Shown here: positions 1 through 45,750 of the stretch, piece after piece
Position numbering within the stretch: the stretch's first letter is position 1
Layout: each line of letters starts with the position of its first letter
Made by a program: the position numbers and the translations under genes
Assembly: GCF_033958435.1 (NCBI RefSeq)
Contig: NC_134147.1
Span: 42,774,001 to 42,838,000 of the forward strand
Source of the DNA: Carettochelys insculpta
Lineage: Eukaryota; Chordata; Testudines; Carettochelyidae
Length of the DNA: 64,000 nucleotides
Direction: 5' to 3'
Notes under the pieces: generated by a model
What the model was told of the DNA's origin: nothing
The model's database searches: none
The model's input: the letters and a program-made list of their open reading frames with translations, nothing else

Positions 1-1784
1 TACGTTTATTTATACTTCACGCATATGGGTGCTTTTATTTCTCTGCATTAGAAAGGTTACTGTCTGTGGTAGTGTTATTTTTATTTATAACACATTTATT
101 AAGCTTCTTTAGGCCTCCCATTAAATCATGGCACAGCTCCTCAGCTCGTGTAAATCAGCATTACATCCTTTGACTGAGGTGGAGCCAGGCTGCATTCTGA
201 CAGCTGAGGAGCTAACCAGTTTTTCCTAGAGTTAACTGATGGATGGGAGCTGGAGGGAGCCAGGGAGATGAAAGCAAGGCTCTTGCGGAGGAGCCTCATT
301 ATCAGACCCACAGGGCATCATTCTCAGCTGCTTTCAGTGACATCAAGGAGACAGCATGCAGTTGGAGTGCAAGGCTAGCAAAGTAAACAGAAAGACTCAC
401 ACTGGCTTCAGCAGACTTTGAGTTCTGTCCCAGAAGAAGTCAATTAGTGAAAAGGAGGATTCCTCAATTCTTCATCAAGGAGAATTTTGACACCTTCACT
501 ACAGGAGCTGAAAATATGTGGTGTAATAGTGGGAGTAAGTGCCTGAAGGGTTGGTGATGGGTCAGGCTGACAAGTGAGGGGGAAAAGCAGGAGACATCCA
601 TGATCTGCTGGCCTAGGAGGGTTTTTCTTCAGTGCAGAAGCATTTAGAGGAAGAGAAGGCACAGCTGCCAGGATTCCACCTAATATCTCACAAAGAATTC
701 TATTCCAGGAGCTTTACTCTTCAACACGCCTACTGGGTCAGCTGAAAGTGAGACAGTGCCACTTCAGATCCTAAAACTGGGAGTGTCTGTTTTGAATATG
801 GAGATGTGTCCGTTCTTTCCCCTGCCACCTGCTGCATATACAAAGAGGTGGGAGAGAGAGGAATCAGTACAGCACAGCTGAAAATTATGCCAATAAATTG
901 TGCCGTAATTAGAATTCTCTTATGTCATAGGTTTGCAAGGTCATGTGTACTGAGCCAGCTAAAGAGGAAAGAGAGCAATTTCTCCTCTTGGTAACTGATA
1001 TGTATTCAGTATGTCAGCTTTATATACCATAGAATATCTGTTACTGAAGTGTGCTGAATCTTTTAACTTTTAAAATAGATACAGCAGAATAATGCAATGT
1101 AAAAACAAGTGATATAAAATGAAGATAAAGAGCTGACCTTGATCAAGGTAAACAGCATTGATAGAAAAATACAGAGGGTATTAGACTTTGGCTATTTCTG
1201 TGAAGTCCAGTAGAGCGTTCTAGGCCTTGGTGTGAGAGATTATGGTACTGCTTTTCCCCCATACTTACATATTAATTTGATTTTATTAGGCCCATCTGTA
1301 AATGACATTTCCAATATGTCATAATGTTTCTCTGGGTGTCTCTTGAGGAAGAGGCTGAGACATTATTTAACCTGTCAGGTGGTAGCTTTATGAAAGCTCC
1401 CCAAATTTGCTATTAATGGAAAATAACACATGAGAGTCCAAAAGGATGGTAGTGAAAATTTGACTTAGATTCAGGAACCCTGGCCCACATATCTATAGAT
1501 CAATTGATGTGTAAAAATATGTGTGCGGGGGGAGGCTTTGACATGTCTACTGAATGTGTTCCAATAACCACCTTTGTTTAGTCCACCTGGAGTATGATTG
1601 ACATCAGAGTTAAAAAGCAGGAGCAAAGGACACTTGTAATATTCCAGACTGGGTGCACTTTTAAGGCTCAGGCAAAACTCTGTGATCCCCTGTGCTCGGA
1701 GTGGAGTCCTGCACAGTCAAACTGTTACTAATAAATACTTAGTCCTTATGTAGTAAATTAAGGTTTATGTCCTGCTTCTTAAGA
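1..1784. other. 3' flanking DNA, no gene seen
   Basis: This stretch is AT-rich, ordinary-looking DNA. The few open frames (the longest are 60-70 residues) resemble no family I know and lack splice context. I see no RNA gene or clear transposon end here. It lies beyond the presumed 3' end of the minus-strand transporter gene. Confidence 0.6.
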
Positions 1785-1861
1785 AATCATGGTACAGATG
1801 CTGTACAACTGACGCAGGTTGCTGGCCTACCTGCGTCAGTTGCAGTGTTTGTATCATGATT
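1785..1861. repeat. 77-nt near-perfect hairpin
   Basis: A stem-loop is visible directly. The inner arms CAACTGACGCAGGT and ACCTGCGTCAGTTG are perfect complements around a 9-nt loop. The stem continues outward to AATCATG / CATGATT with a few mismatches and a 2-nt bulge, giving arms of about 33 nt. The size and shape resemble a microRNA precursor, but a short palindromic transposon remnant is an equal possibility. I do not recognise the arm sequence as a known miRNA. Confidence 0.7.
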
Positions 1862-2085
1862 GGCAGGTACATGGCAAGCCTGTTCATAATAATCTTGTTA
1901 GGACATTGCCTGAATTACACATGGATTTGGTTTAATTAACATTCCACCAGGAGCGGAGCAGCAGTCACAGTGACAAGGAAGTCTTTTGTCCTGTTTGTTT
2001 AACTGCCATTAATGGTAATAGGAGCTATGCGCATGCATCAAAAAGGAGATTAGGCCTGAAGGTTTCTAGCTACAGCAGGGATCCC

Positions 2086-2210
2086 AGGTAAAATTCTGAA
2101 GAAATGGGTCTGGCCCACGAAAGCTCATCACGAAAGCTCATCACCAAATATATAAGAAAACAAATATATTGTTTTCTTAGTCTTTAATTTGCTATGGGAC
2201 TGCAGTTGTG
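2086..2210 (+). mobile_element. Penelope-type tail repeat with hammerhead-like core
   Basis: This is one of about ten dispersed copies of the same repeat. It contains CTGAAGA, a short stem-loop (TGGG...CCCA) and GAAA, followed by GCTCATCAC. That layout matches the conserved core of a hammerhead ribozyme (CUGANGA - stem II - GAAA). The segment CGAAAGCTCATCA is duplicated head to tail here. The downstream 'ttagtcttt...ctgcagt' tail is shared with the other copies. The copy is diverged and probably inactive. Confidence 0.55.
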
Positions 2211-2559
2211 TTTTGTCAAATCAGCATGTGTTAGACCTGGCGATGCTTGAAGAAACAAATGGAAGAGATGTATAATAGGGAGCCACTGCACCACTTAAGT
2301 GAAAGAGCAAAATGTTTCCAGTTCAAACAAGCCACAGTAAAAGACCATGTTGGCTCCTAACTGTGCCTGGTACAGGCCCTGATTTGAAGTCATGGGAGAG
2401 CTTTCCATTCAGGTCAGTGGGCTAGGACAGCTTCACAATCCTGTGCCTCTGCAGGGCAAAGGCAAGTCCATCAGATGTTAGCAAAATATACAATGGAACT
2501 CTCGCCTCAACCTCGCTTCCTCCCATCCAGCTACATTAAAAGAACTTTCATTTTAAAAA

Positions 2560-4100
2560 GAGGAGGTTACTCACCTGAGAAGTAACTGATGTTCTTCGAG
2601 AGATGCCCCCGTGGACGCTCCGCACAAGTCAAGGTACGTCCCAGTGCCTTTGACTGGAGACTTCCACAGCAGTACCTGTAGGGCATGTGTACGTGCTCTG
2701 CTAGCCTTGTGAGCTGTGACAGTGTTAAAAGCATGGGCACAGTCCAGGCTCTTTGGTTCCTTCTCTACCACGCATGAACGTAAGAACCAAAGTAGAGAGG
2801 AGGAGGGCGGGTAGTGGCGTACCCACAGGGAAACACATCTCAAAGAACGCCAGTTACTGCAAATGGGGGGACCTCCTCTCCTCCTTGAAGAGATGGCCCT
2901 TGTGGTGACTGTAAATAGTACCTTAGACCAGCAGGGGCTACAGATCAGGCATCACTACTGTGTACAAAAGAGCTCTACCCCTCCTAGTGTCAGCTGCCAT
3001 GTCCTGTAGCAGGGCATAGTGTTGAACAAAGGTTTGATTAGATTCCCAAGTGGCTGCTTGCATATGTTAAGGAGGAGAATAGTACATAAGAAGGCAGCGG
3101 ACGTGTGAGTAGAGCACTGTCTGGCAGAGTCAGGAGGCTGGACTTGATGGCAGAGGCATACACATTCAGCAGTGTATTTGGAGAGTCTCTGCTTTGAAAT
3201 GGCATTGCCCTGGGATCGTGGAGCAATTGAGATGAAGACTTTCAGTGTTCTTTGGACTGTTTTGGTTCTATTTAGATAGAATGATAGGGCTCTGCGCATG
3301 TTTAACGTGTTCATAGCAGACTCAAAAATCATTGGTGTGCCGTTTCAGGAAGACCACTGGTAGGTGAATGGGCTAATCCAAGTTGTCCACCACTCTCTTA
3401 AAGAGGTCCTGGAAGCGGATAAGTTCAGCTGTAACTGAGATGTGGGGGGCAGGTTGGCGTGCTGTGGTGAAGGAGGTGCCCCAGTGGCTGTGGGTGAGGT
3501 ATCCCTTGATATATCTGTTTGTATGTCCTGCATAGGGTCAGTATTAAGATCTGCCACTGTTTGAGGGGTTGGCAGGGGAGGTTTGTGAACTTGCCACCAT
3601 GGAGTTGGATGGGTAGCGTGTTCTGCTCTGTAGTTGGCTCATGTGTATGGCATGGGTAGTGTCATCTATGAGGGGACATACCACAGGTACTGCTTGGCAG
3701 GCGTGTTTTGCCTGAATGGATCTCCATACTGTGGTGGGTAATAGCATGGAGAAAAGGTTGTTTTCCAAGTTCTCCCCCTCTCCGTTGGAAAGGTGGGAAG
3801 GCATCATGGGGGACGAGCGATGCTGTGCTCATTGCTCTGGTGACAAAGCTCCCTCCCAGAGAGGAGATCCTGGAGCGTGAGGGATGGCGAGGTCAGCCGG
3901 GCTGAGAAATTGTTGTTGAGCAGAACCAAACCGTGTCATGTGTTCTGGTGTGGAGTGGGACTGTGGTGTTGTGCTGAGGGTATGGCGGCGGCACTGTGCA
4001 AACTGAGATGAGTGTTGGAGCCTGGTGCATTAGCACTGAGTGTTGCTGCAGAGCTGAGCAGGGCAGCAATATTATGGTGCCGCTCCCTCTGTTTGAATAG
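2560..4100 (-). mobile_element. DIRS-like retroelement fragment (tyrosine recombinase end)
   Basis: Read on the minus strand, 3332-2955 encodes a stretch with LNMRRALSFYLNRTK, then SKQRLSKY, as in the tyrosine recombinase of DIRS/Ngaro-type elements. Downstream, 2843-2560 ends in a sequence (ggttactcacct...gttcttcgaga...gacgctcc on the plus strand) whose variants recur near 55.96, 63.0 and 63.03 kb and look like the element's terminal repeat. Upstream, 4100-3340 reads as a poorly conserved region ending in a gag-like segment, joined almost directly to the recombinase, so the RT/RNase H part is missing. Several stops are present. It is a dead fragment. The family call rests on recognised motifs only. 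Confidence 0.5.
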
Positions 4101-4723
4101 GCAGAAGATGCAGGTCTCAGTACCTAGTAACTAGTTTATGCCCAGGGGCAGGATGTTTTACTTCTCTGCCCAAATGCTTTTAATATCCATTGCCATCATG
4201 CTGTATATTCTGGTTAGCCAGTTAAATATCCAGTTCCTCTTTAGTTCCACCGGCTTGTGAAGTGGAAGAGCATAAGGCTTAGTCTCCTGCTTCACCCGCT
4301 GGCAGCAGGCTCTGCTGCCACTTAGATGTAGCAGGACTGGATGATGCCCAATATGAGGCTAGCGGGGCCAACAGCCAACACGAGCCTGGGGGGCAAGAGG
4401 AGAAGGGGAGCTCTGTGCCACCAGAAAGGGGCGGAGCCTAGGGAGGAAGGAGCATGGTTGAGGGCAGTCAGCCCTTAGCGCTGCCTGGAGCGTGGTGGTG
4501 GGCCCTCCCCACTGCCCCTCAGAATGTCACACAGCAGTACTTCCACGGCATTTCAGAGGGGCTGGGAGCTCTGAGCCTCTTTGGAACACTGGGCCCCTGT
4601 GCAATTGTCTCCCTTGCCTCCCTGTCAGCAGGCCTGTGAGGGTATCATCAGACTCTTAACAAAGGGAAAGCACAATGTTTTCCTCACAATCTGACACCAA
4701 ATCAGTTACAATTTTTAAAGAGC

Positions 4724-4729
4724 TTTATT
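4724..4729 (-). terminator. Candidate poly(A) signal of the SLC16 gene
   Basis: TTTATT on the plus strand is AATAAA on the minus strand. It is the first canonical hexamer met downstream of the stop codon at 6289-6291; I found no AATAAA or ATTAAA on that strand between them. It would give a 3' UTR of about 1.6 kb. Other, unconventional signals cannot be excluded. Confidence 0.4.
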
Positions 4730-4859
4730 GATAAGCTTAAAGCTTCCAAATGACATGTGCCATCAGGAATGACATGCTCTGGCACTGCCATCAGTCCTGA
4801 ACAGTATTGGTCATCTTTACTTGATTGTGATAAGGGTATTTTTAAAAAAAAAAGTCAAT

Positions 4860-4925
4860 GCTACTGGTGGTGCTTTTTTGGTACTGGTACTTGCTGGTAC
4901 TGGGTACTGGCACCTTGCTGGCTGG
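4860..4925. repeat. Short GGTACTGG-rich tandem patch
   Basis: Variants of GGTACTGG and GGTGCT recur about six times within roughly 65 bases, after an A9 run. It looks like a small degenerate local repeat inside the presumed 3' UTR. Confidence 0.5.
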
Positions 4926-5336
4926 GAGAAGGGTGGGGACCTGGCTGAGTACCAGCTCCTGGTTTTTGCGTTTTGTTTTGTCTCTAACAAACAAGCACTG
5001 GTTTCTAGGATGTGTTTCCCACCACACATACAAGATGGTGCCTAAGGATGAAATCCTAGCCCCACTGCTGCCTTCAACAGAAAGAACATTTCAACCACCA
5101 GTGCACACTGCTGAGTGTTGTGGAGGAAACTGTTGCTCTGACCTGTTTAAAGAGCAGCACAGTGTATAGAAAAGATTCATTTGTAAAAAGCCATCTTTCA
5201 CAGCTAAGTGGTACTCCGTCTATACGTAAGGGTTCATTAAATACTGGTCTCAGATGACAGACCTACAGTACAGCCACAATCACATACAAGGGGACACTCT
5301 CTTGTCAGAAGCCAGAGCTTAATTCAAGATGAGTCT

Positions 5337-5503
5337 AGGGTTGCCAACTCTAACTGAAGCTATTCCAGGAGATTTTTTTTTCCCAACATGACATACTGTC
5401 ATTGTCTTAAAATACCCTATTAAAATATCTTGGATGGCTTTCAATAGAAGATGAAGACTGATTCCAGGAGACTCTGGGCTAATCCTGGAAGGCTGGTAAT
5501 CCT
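5337..5503. mobile_element. Short MITE with GGGTTGCCAACTC end
   Basis: The element starts AGGGTTGCCAACTCTAACTG and ends with a degraded inverse of that end (CTGGAAGGCTGGTAATCCT). A related copy in the same orientation lies at 42268-42426; both contain CCCAACATGACATA and a middle segment on 'ggctttcaatagaag'. It has no coding capacity and lies in the presumed 3' UTR. Confidence 0.5.
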
Positions 5504-6288
5504 CTAAGAGTCTGTAAACTGAACATGGCTTCAGCTGGAAGATGATTGGTATTGACCTAGGTTAGTCTTCCCTAGAATGACAGCACATCAGCACCAGTGT
5601 AGCTGTTAATTGAGGGGGACATTTAAGCTTTTGTGATAAGTCCTTAAGCCTAGATCATATACACACTGATGTGAATGGGAGCCTTTCTGTTGGCTTCTGT
5701 GTACACTGATCAGGCCCATCATGACAGTAATTCTTAACTGGTTCCTATAGCAGTGGAAAATTCCTCTCAAATACAAAGCTCACCGAAGCCATGGAAAGGC
5801 TTTGCACTCATTTTGGCTACATCCACACTATGGGCTAATGGTGTGATTCCTCTGCTTGTGTACACACACGTCTGCTAGCTGTCACTGAGCTAGCATGAGC
5901 ATTAACAGCAGCACAGCTATGATAGCATGAATGCGGCAATGGAAATACGGCAGAGATACATTGAGTACGAACCTGCCTGAAACCCGTGGGTGTGTATTCA
6001 GTTTAACTTAGCCACCTGGGCTGGATGCTTTTAAGATCCCCACTGGTTAACTGAACACAGCAATAGACAAGTAATGCAGACCTTCAGCAATACACCAACA
6101 GGTACTGCACTGTACTTTCCAGTAGTTTGTACAAAGCAAGACTTCTCGTTTTTCTTCTCGTTTTTCCCACAAACAGCAAAGAAATAGTATAATATAAATG
6201 CAGAATTAGAAATCTAAAATCACATCATTGTTACAGTCAGTTTAAGAAACACAAACAGCAGTTTCCCCCTCAACCCAATAAAACAAGT

Positions 6289-42123
<35,835 letters not shown>

Positions 42124-42267
42124 GGCCAGGCTAAATTAAAGCCCAGAAAGTTTTCCTCTGGAAGCTCTGAAAAACAAAGTGCACACACACAAAGTTAGTC
42201 CTTGGGCAAGTTGTCCACAGCAATCTCTCTCTCTCAGTGGTAAATATTTGGAAAATTTGCAACTGGT

Positions 42268-42426
42268 GGAGGCCAACTCTAACTGTAGGTATTGCAAAAG
42301 ATTGTTTTCCCAACATGACATAATGTGATTATCTTAAAATATCCTATTTAAATCTCCTGGGTGGCTTTCAGTAGCTGGATGCTTATTCTGGCAAACTCCA
42401 GGCCAGTCCTGGAGGATTGGCACTAC
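42268..42426. mobile_element. Short MITE, related to 5337-5503
   Basis: 'ggaggccaactctaactg', 'cccaacatgacataatgtgatta', 'gggtggctttcagtag' and 'cagtcctggaggattgg' match the copy in the 3' UTR in the same order and orientation. Confidence 0.5.
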
Positions 42427-43009
42427 ATGAAGCACAAGCCAACAGAAATTCAAACTAGGGATGTAAAAGGTTAACCAGTTACCCAGTAAGCATTAGCCTT
42501 ACCAGCATGGTTGCCCATTAACAGGTTAAACAGAAGACTATGTCTAGTTAGAGCAGCCCCTCCCACAGGCATAGTATGGTGGCCTGGCAAAAGTGGGCCC
42601 CCCCATCCCCAGCCAGTAGCCAGGCTGGAACAACCCTGCCCACAGAGGACTGGCAGGAGGAGCCTCTACAGACACCATCACAGAACCCTAGCTGCTCTGC
42701 ACCAGTCCTTAGTTAATCGAGTAAACAATTACAATTATATAATTCAATTGGTTAACTTTTTAATGGGCATTAACATCCCTAATGAAAACAGTGTTTTAGA
42801 AAACACAGTTCCTAGATAAATCTCATTGTAGGTTGTGCTTCAGTGCAATGCACTGCTACTAATTCTAAATCTACGAACAACACGCTCTAGTCACTCTGGC
42901 TGGCTTACTCATTTCTATCTATGAACAATGAGCTCCTGTGATCTCCATAATTATTCTTGGGGGGGCAGGCTCTACATAAGAATTAAACTCAGATTTTGTC
43001 ATGGAGGTG

Positions 43010-44203
43010 GACATGTTTCTGCATGCAGAATACACCGGGGCACATAAGATCAAAGGACTCTTAATGAAGTACTCTCCAACATTCCAGGCACATGCCAGAA
43101 CACCACAATCCACAGAGAATATGCATACATAGGTAAAAAATACCTCTGCCTCCAAAGAGAGTACAGCACATCCACATAGCACATAAAACACACAGCATGC
43201 CGTTGCATATGGAGTACACATAAACCATGCACATAGGAATCCCATACACATGCAGCACACATGCAGACATTGTGAATGCACACTGATGCACAGAAAAATA
43301 CAAGAAATATGCACATATAGGATGCAGACTGTACATGACATAGACACATAAAACACAGAGTATACTGGATACACTGGCTTATGGAACTAGTAGGTAAAGT
43401 CCTGCATGGATACAAAATTTGAGCCACAGGGACATCTCTGGATGCAGATACCTGTGGATATAAAGCAGGTATCTGCAAATTTGCCTGGTGCTATCTACAG
43501 ATGAAGAAACAAATTTTGTATCTAGAACCCTACACATTTTGGATATCCGATATCCATGGGTGTCCGCACCCACAGATGTTCAGGTGAATCTCTGTGGCTC
43601 ACTTTTGCTGATAGAGATGCAGATACAAATTTATACCAGCAAAAATTAGCCACCAATAACCACATGGACCTCTGAGGATAAAGATGCCTGTGGATACAAA
43701 GTGGATACCCACAAATTTTCAAGGTTCTGGGTACATCCTGTTTATCCACATCTGTATCCACAAATATAAGTCGCAAATATCTGCCCACAGAACTGCAGAT
43801 GCAGATATCCTCCAGCTATACAGCAGATATCCTCCAGCTATACAGCAGATATCCATGAATTTGCAGGGCTTTACTCACAGGACTCATAAGCATCTCATTT
43901 GGCAAAGATCCATGGAGCACATGGGAGAACAGAACACAGACTGTATACAGCCTGCATAGGTGTGAGGCAAACACACTGGATTGCTTCCTGGGTGCTGTAC
44001 ACTGAGCATACACACACGAATATGACTGATGATAACACATGAAGCAGATCTGCATGTGGCACACAGACTGTACACAAGAAACAGGAGCATGTGAAACTGC
44101 ACAGGGTGCACATAAACTGGCATACGTATACAGTGCACAGACTGTACATAAGCTGCACACACAACCACCTGTGCCTGGCACAGGCAGCACAGGGCACACG
44201 CAT
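43010..44203. repeat. Degenerate CACA/GTGCAC-rich and ATATCC-rich minisatellite
   Basis: 43.05-43.37 kb and 43.9-44.2 kb consist of diverged short units built on 'gcacaca', 'catacaca' and 'cagactgtacata'. Between them, 43.40-43.86 kb repeats 'ggatacaaa...gtatctgcaaattt' and ends in a 23-bp unit (GCAGATATCCTCCAGCTATA...) present 2.3 times at 43800-43855. Cys- and His-rich open frames across this region are by-products. Confidence 0.7.
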
Positions 44204-44488
44204 GTAGCACATAGTAACAGAGAGAAAGCCGTGCTAGTCTATACAGTATCAAAACAAAAAGCAGTCAAGTAGCACTTTAAAGACTAGCAAAATGGTTTAT
44301 TAGGTGAGCTTTCGTGGGACAGACCCACTTCTTCAGACCATGGTTCTCTGTGCCTTAAATACTGAGTCTGTTCTGGTCTGGCTATGGCCTGAAGAAGTGG
44401 GTCTGTCCCACGAAAGCTCACCTAATAAACCATTTTGCTCGTCTTTAAAGTGCTATTGGACTGCTTTTTGCTTTGATGTAGCACATAG
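44204..44488. mobile_element. Inverted-pair Penelope-tail insertion with 11-bp target duplication
   Basis: The insert (44215-44477) has two copies of the tail repeat facing each other: the left arm about 44247-44343 (minus sense) and the right arm 44384-44477 (plus sense), complementary over about 90 bp with only a handful of mismatches, around a 40-nt loop. Both arms carry the hammerhead-like core (CTGAAGA, GTGGG...CCCAC, GAAA). The left end continues through 'taacagagagaaagccgtgc'. GTAGCACATAG stands on both sides (44204-44214 and 44478-44488), so the pair entered as one unit. Confidence 0.8.
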
Positions 44489-45125
44489 GTGGCACAGGGC
44501 ACAAACACAGACATGTAGGCATATGGCTGCAGGCACACAAGTGACATGGTGCACATACAGGGATACACATGTAGCACACTGGTGGCACAGGGCGCACACA
44601 CAGGCATACGTGTATGGCGCATGGAGAACACACAGGCAGGGGTGTGCAGCACACAGACAACACAGGGCACACATGCATGTGGTACACAGGCAGGTGTGTG
44701 TGGCACACAAGGAACACAGGCAGGTGTGTGGCACACAGGTGACACAGTGCACACACAGCCACCCAGGGAGCACACTCGTGTGGCACACAGGCAACACGGC
44801 ACCCCAGGGTGTGGCACACGGAGAACACATAGGCAGGTGGTGTGCAACACACAGCCACACATGGAGCATATGCGTGTGGCACACAGAGAACATACAAACA
44901 GGTGGTGTGCAACACAGGTGACACGGCACCCACGGGTGTGGCACATGGAGAACACACAAGCAGGTCGTGTGTGACACACAGGTGACACAGGGCCCACAGA
45001 TGCGGCACAAGGAGAACACACAGGCAGGTGGTGTGCGACACACAGCCGCACAGGGAGCACACGCGTGTGGCACACAGCAGCGCAGGGCGCACGCAGGGGA
45101 ACACACAGGCTGTGCGGGCAGCGCA
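44489..45125. repeat. GTGGCACACAGG minisatellite
   Basis: About 20 or more imperfect units built on GTGGCACACAGG, AACACA and CAGGGCACAC, with unit lengths around 25-40 nt. It runs directly into the CpG island. Cys-rich open frames up to 360 residues on the minus strand and His/Thr-rich ones on the plus strand come from this repeat and are not genes. Confidence 0.9.
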
Positions 45126-45750
45126 CACGGCACTGGCCGCCCCCTCCCTCACACGTTCCCAGGCGCCCCCCACCCACCCCCCGGCGGCCGGTTCACGCGC
45201 CCGGCGCCACTCACCTGCGGGCGGAGCGCGGCTGGGCACAGCAGGGCGCGGGCGGGAACGCGCCAGTGGGCGGAAATCTCCGAGCCCCCGGCGCCAGCGG
45301 GGCGGGGCGGGCTGGGCTCCCTCCCCGGGGGAAAGGCCCCGCCCGCGCGGCAGCAGCTGGGCCGCCCCAGCCCGAGGGCGAAGCGCTCCGCAGCGCAGGG
45401 TGCAAGGGCGGGAGCGGAGCGGGCTTGGCCAGCGCGCCCCGTTGCATGGGTTCTGCGGCACGCTTGGGCAGCGGGGCTCCGGGCGCCTGCCTGTGCACCT
45501 CCACCGGCCGGGCATCCCAGCGGGCACCCTCCCGCCGCGCGGGCGCCGCTGCGCTCTGCAAGGCCAGGACCGCCAGGGAAAGGGCCGCGGCGGCTGAGGT
45601 TCCCCTGCCCTTGTGCCGGGAGCGCGCTAATTTGCCGCCACCAGCCGGTGCTTTGGGCTCCTTCCTTGCCTGTTTCCGTTCCACGTGGCCCTGGTCGGTT
45701 TCGTTCCCACGGGCCAGTGTCACGGCTGGGGCACGTTGCTCTGCAGGGAC
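45100..45750 (-). promoter_or_regulatory. CpG island, likely promoter of the transporter gene
   Basis: This is strongly GC-rich with dense CpG (ggcggccggttcacgcgcccggcgccac and following) and GGGCGG/CCGCCC boxes (for example ggggcggggcggg at about 45300). It is the only such island in the window. A strong minus-strand splice donor sits in it, which points to transcription leftward into the SLC16 gene. Divergent transcription to the right is possible. Open frames across the island are composition artefacts. Confidence 0.75.
45215..45420 (-). other. Predicted non-coding first exon (5' limit unknown)
   Basis: CCCGCAG|GTGAGTGG on the minus strand at 45215/45214 is a near-consensus donor inside the CpG island. 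It is followed 3.05 kb later by the acceptor of the first coding exon, which itself begins with 5' UTR. The start site cannot be read from sequence, so the right boundary is only indicative. Confidence 0.5.

Larger units (their letters stand above)
42167..45214 (-). other. Intron 1, from CpG-island donor to first coding exon
   Basis: The donor CGCAG|GTGAGTG at 45215/45214 and the acceptor at 42167 bound 3.0 kb. It holds a short MITE (42268-42426), then minisatellites and a hairpin-shaped insertion across 43.0-45.1 kb. 42427-43000 contains an ordinary stretch with no gene seen. Confidence 0.6.

Noticed and set aside
42919..44252. Cys-rich minus-strand ORFs resembling small secreted peptides
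   Set aside because: The repeated CVLCV/YVH pattern comes from the degenerate ACAC/ATAC minisatellite.
43400..45125. Possible CRISPR-like array because of regular short repeats
   Set aside because: Units are degenerate, directly adjacent and without unique spacers of constant length; this is a eukaryotic minisatellite.
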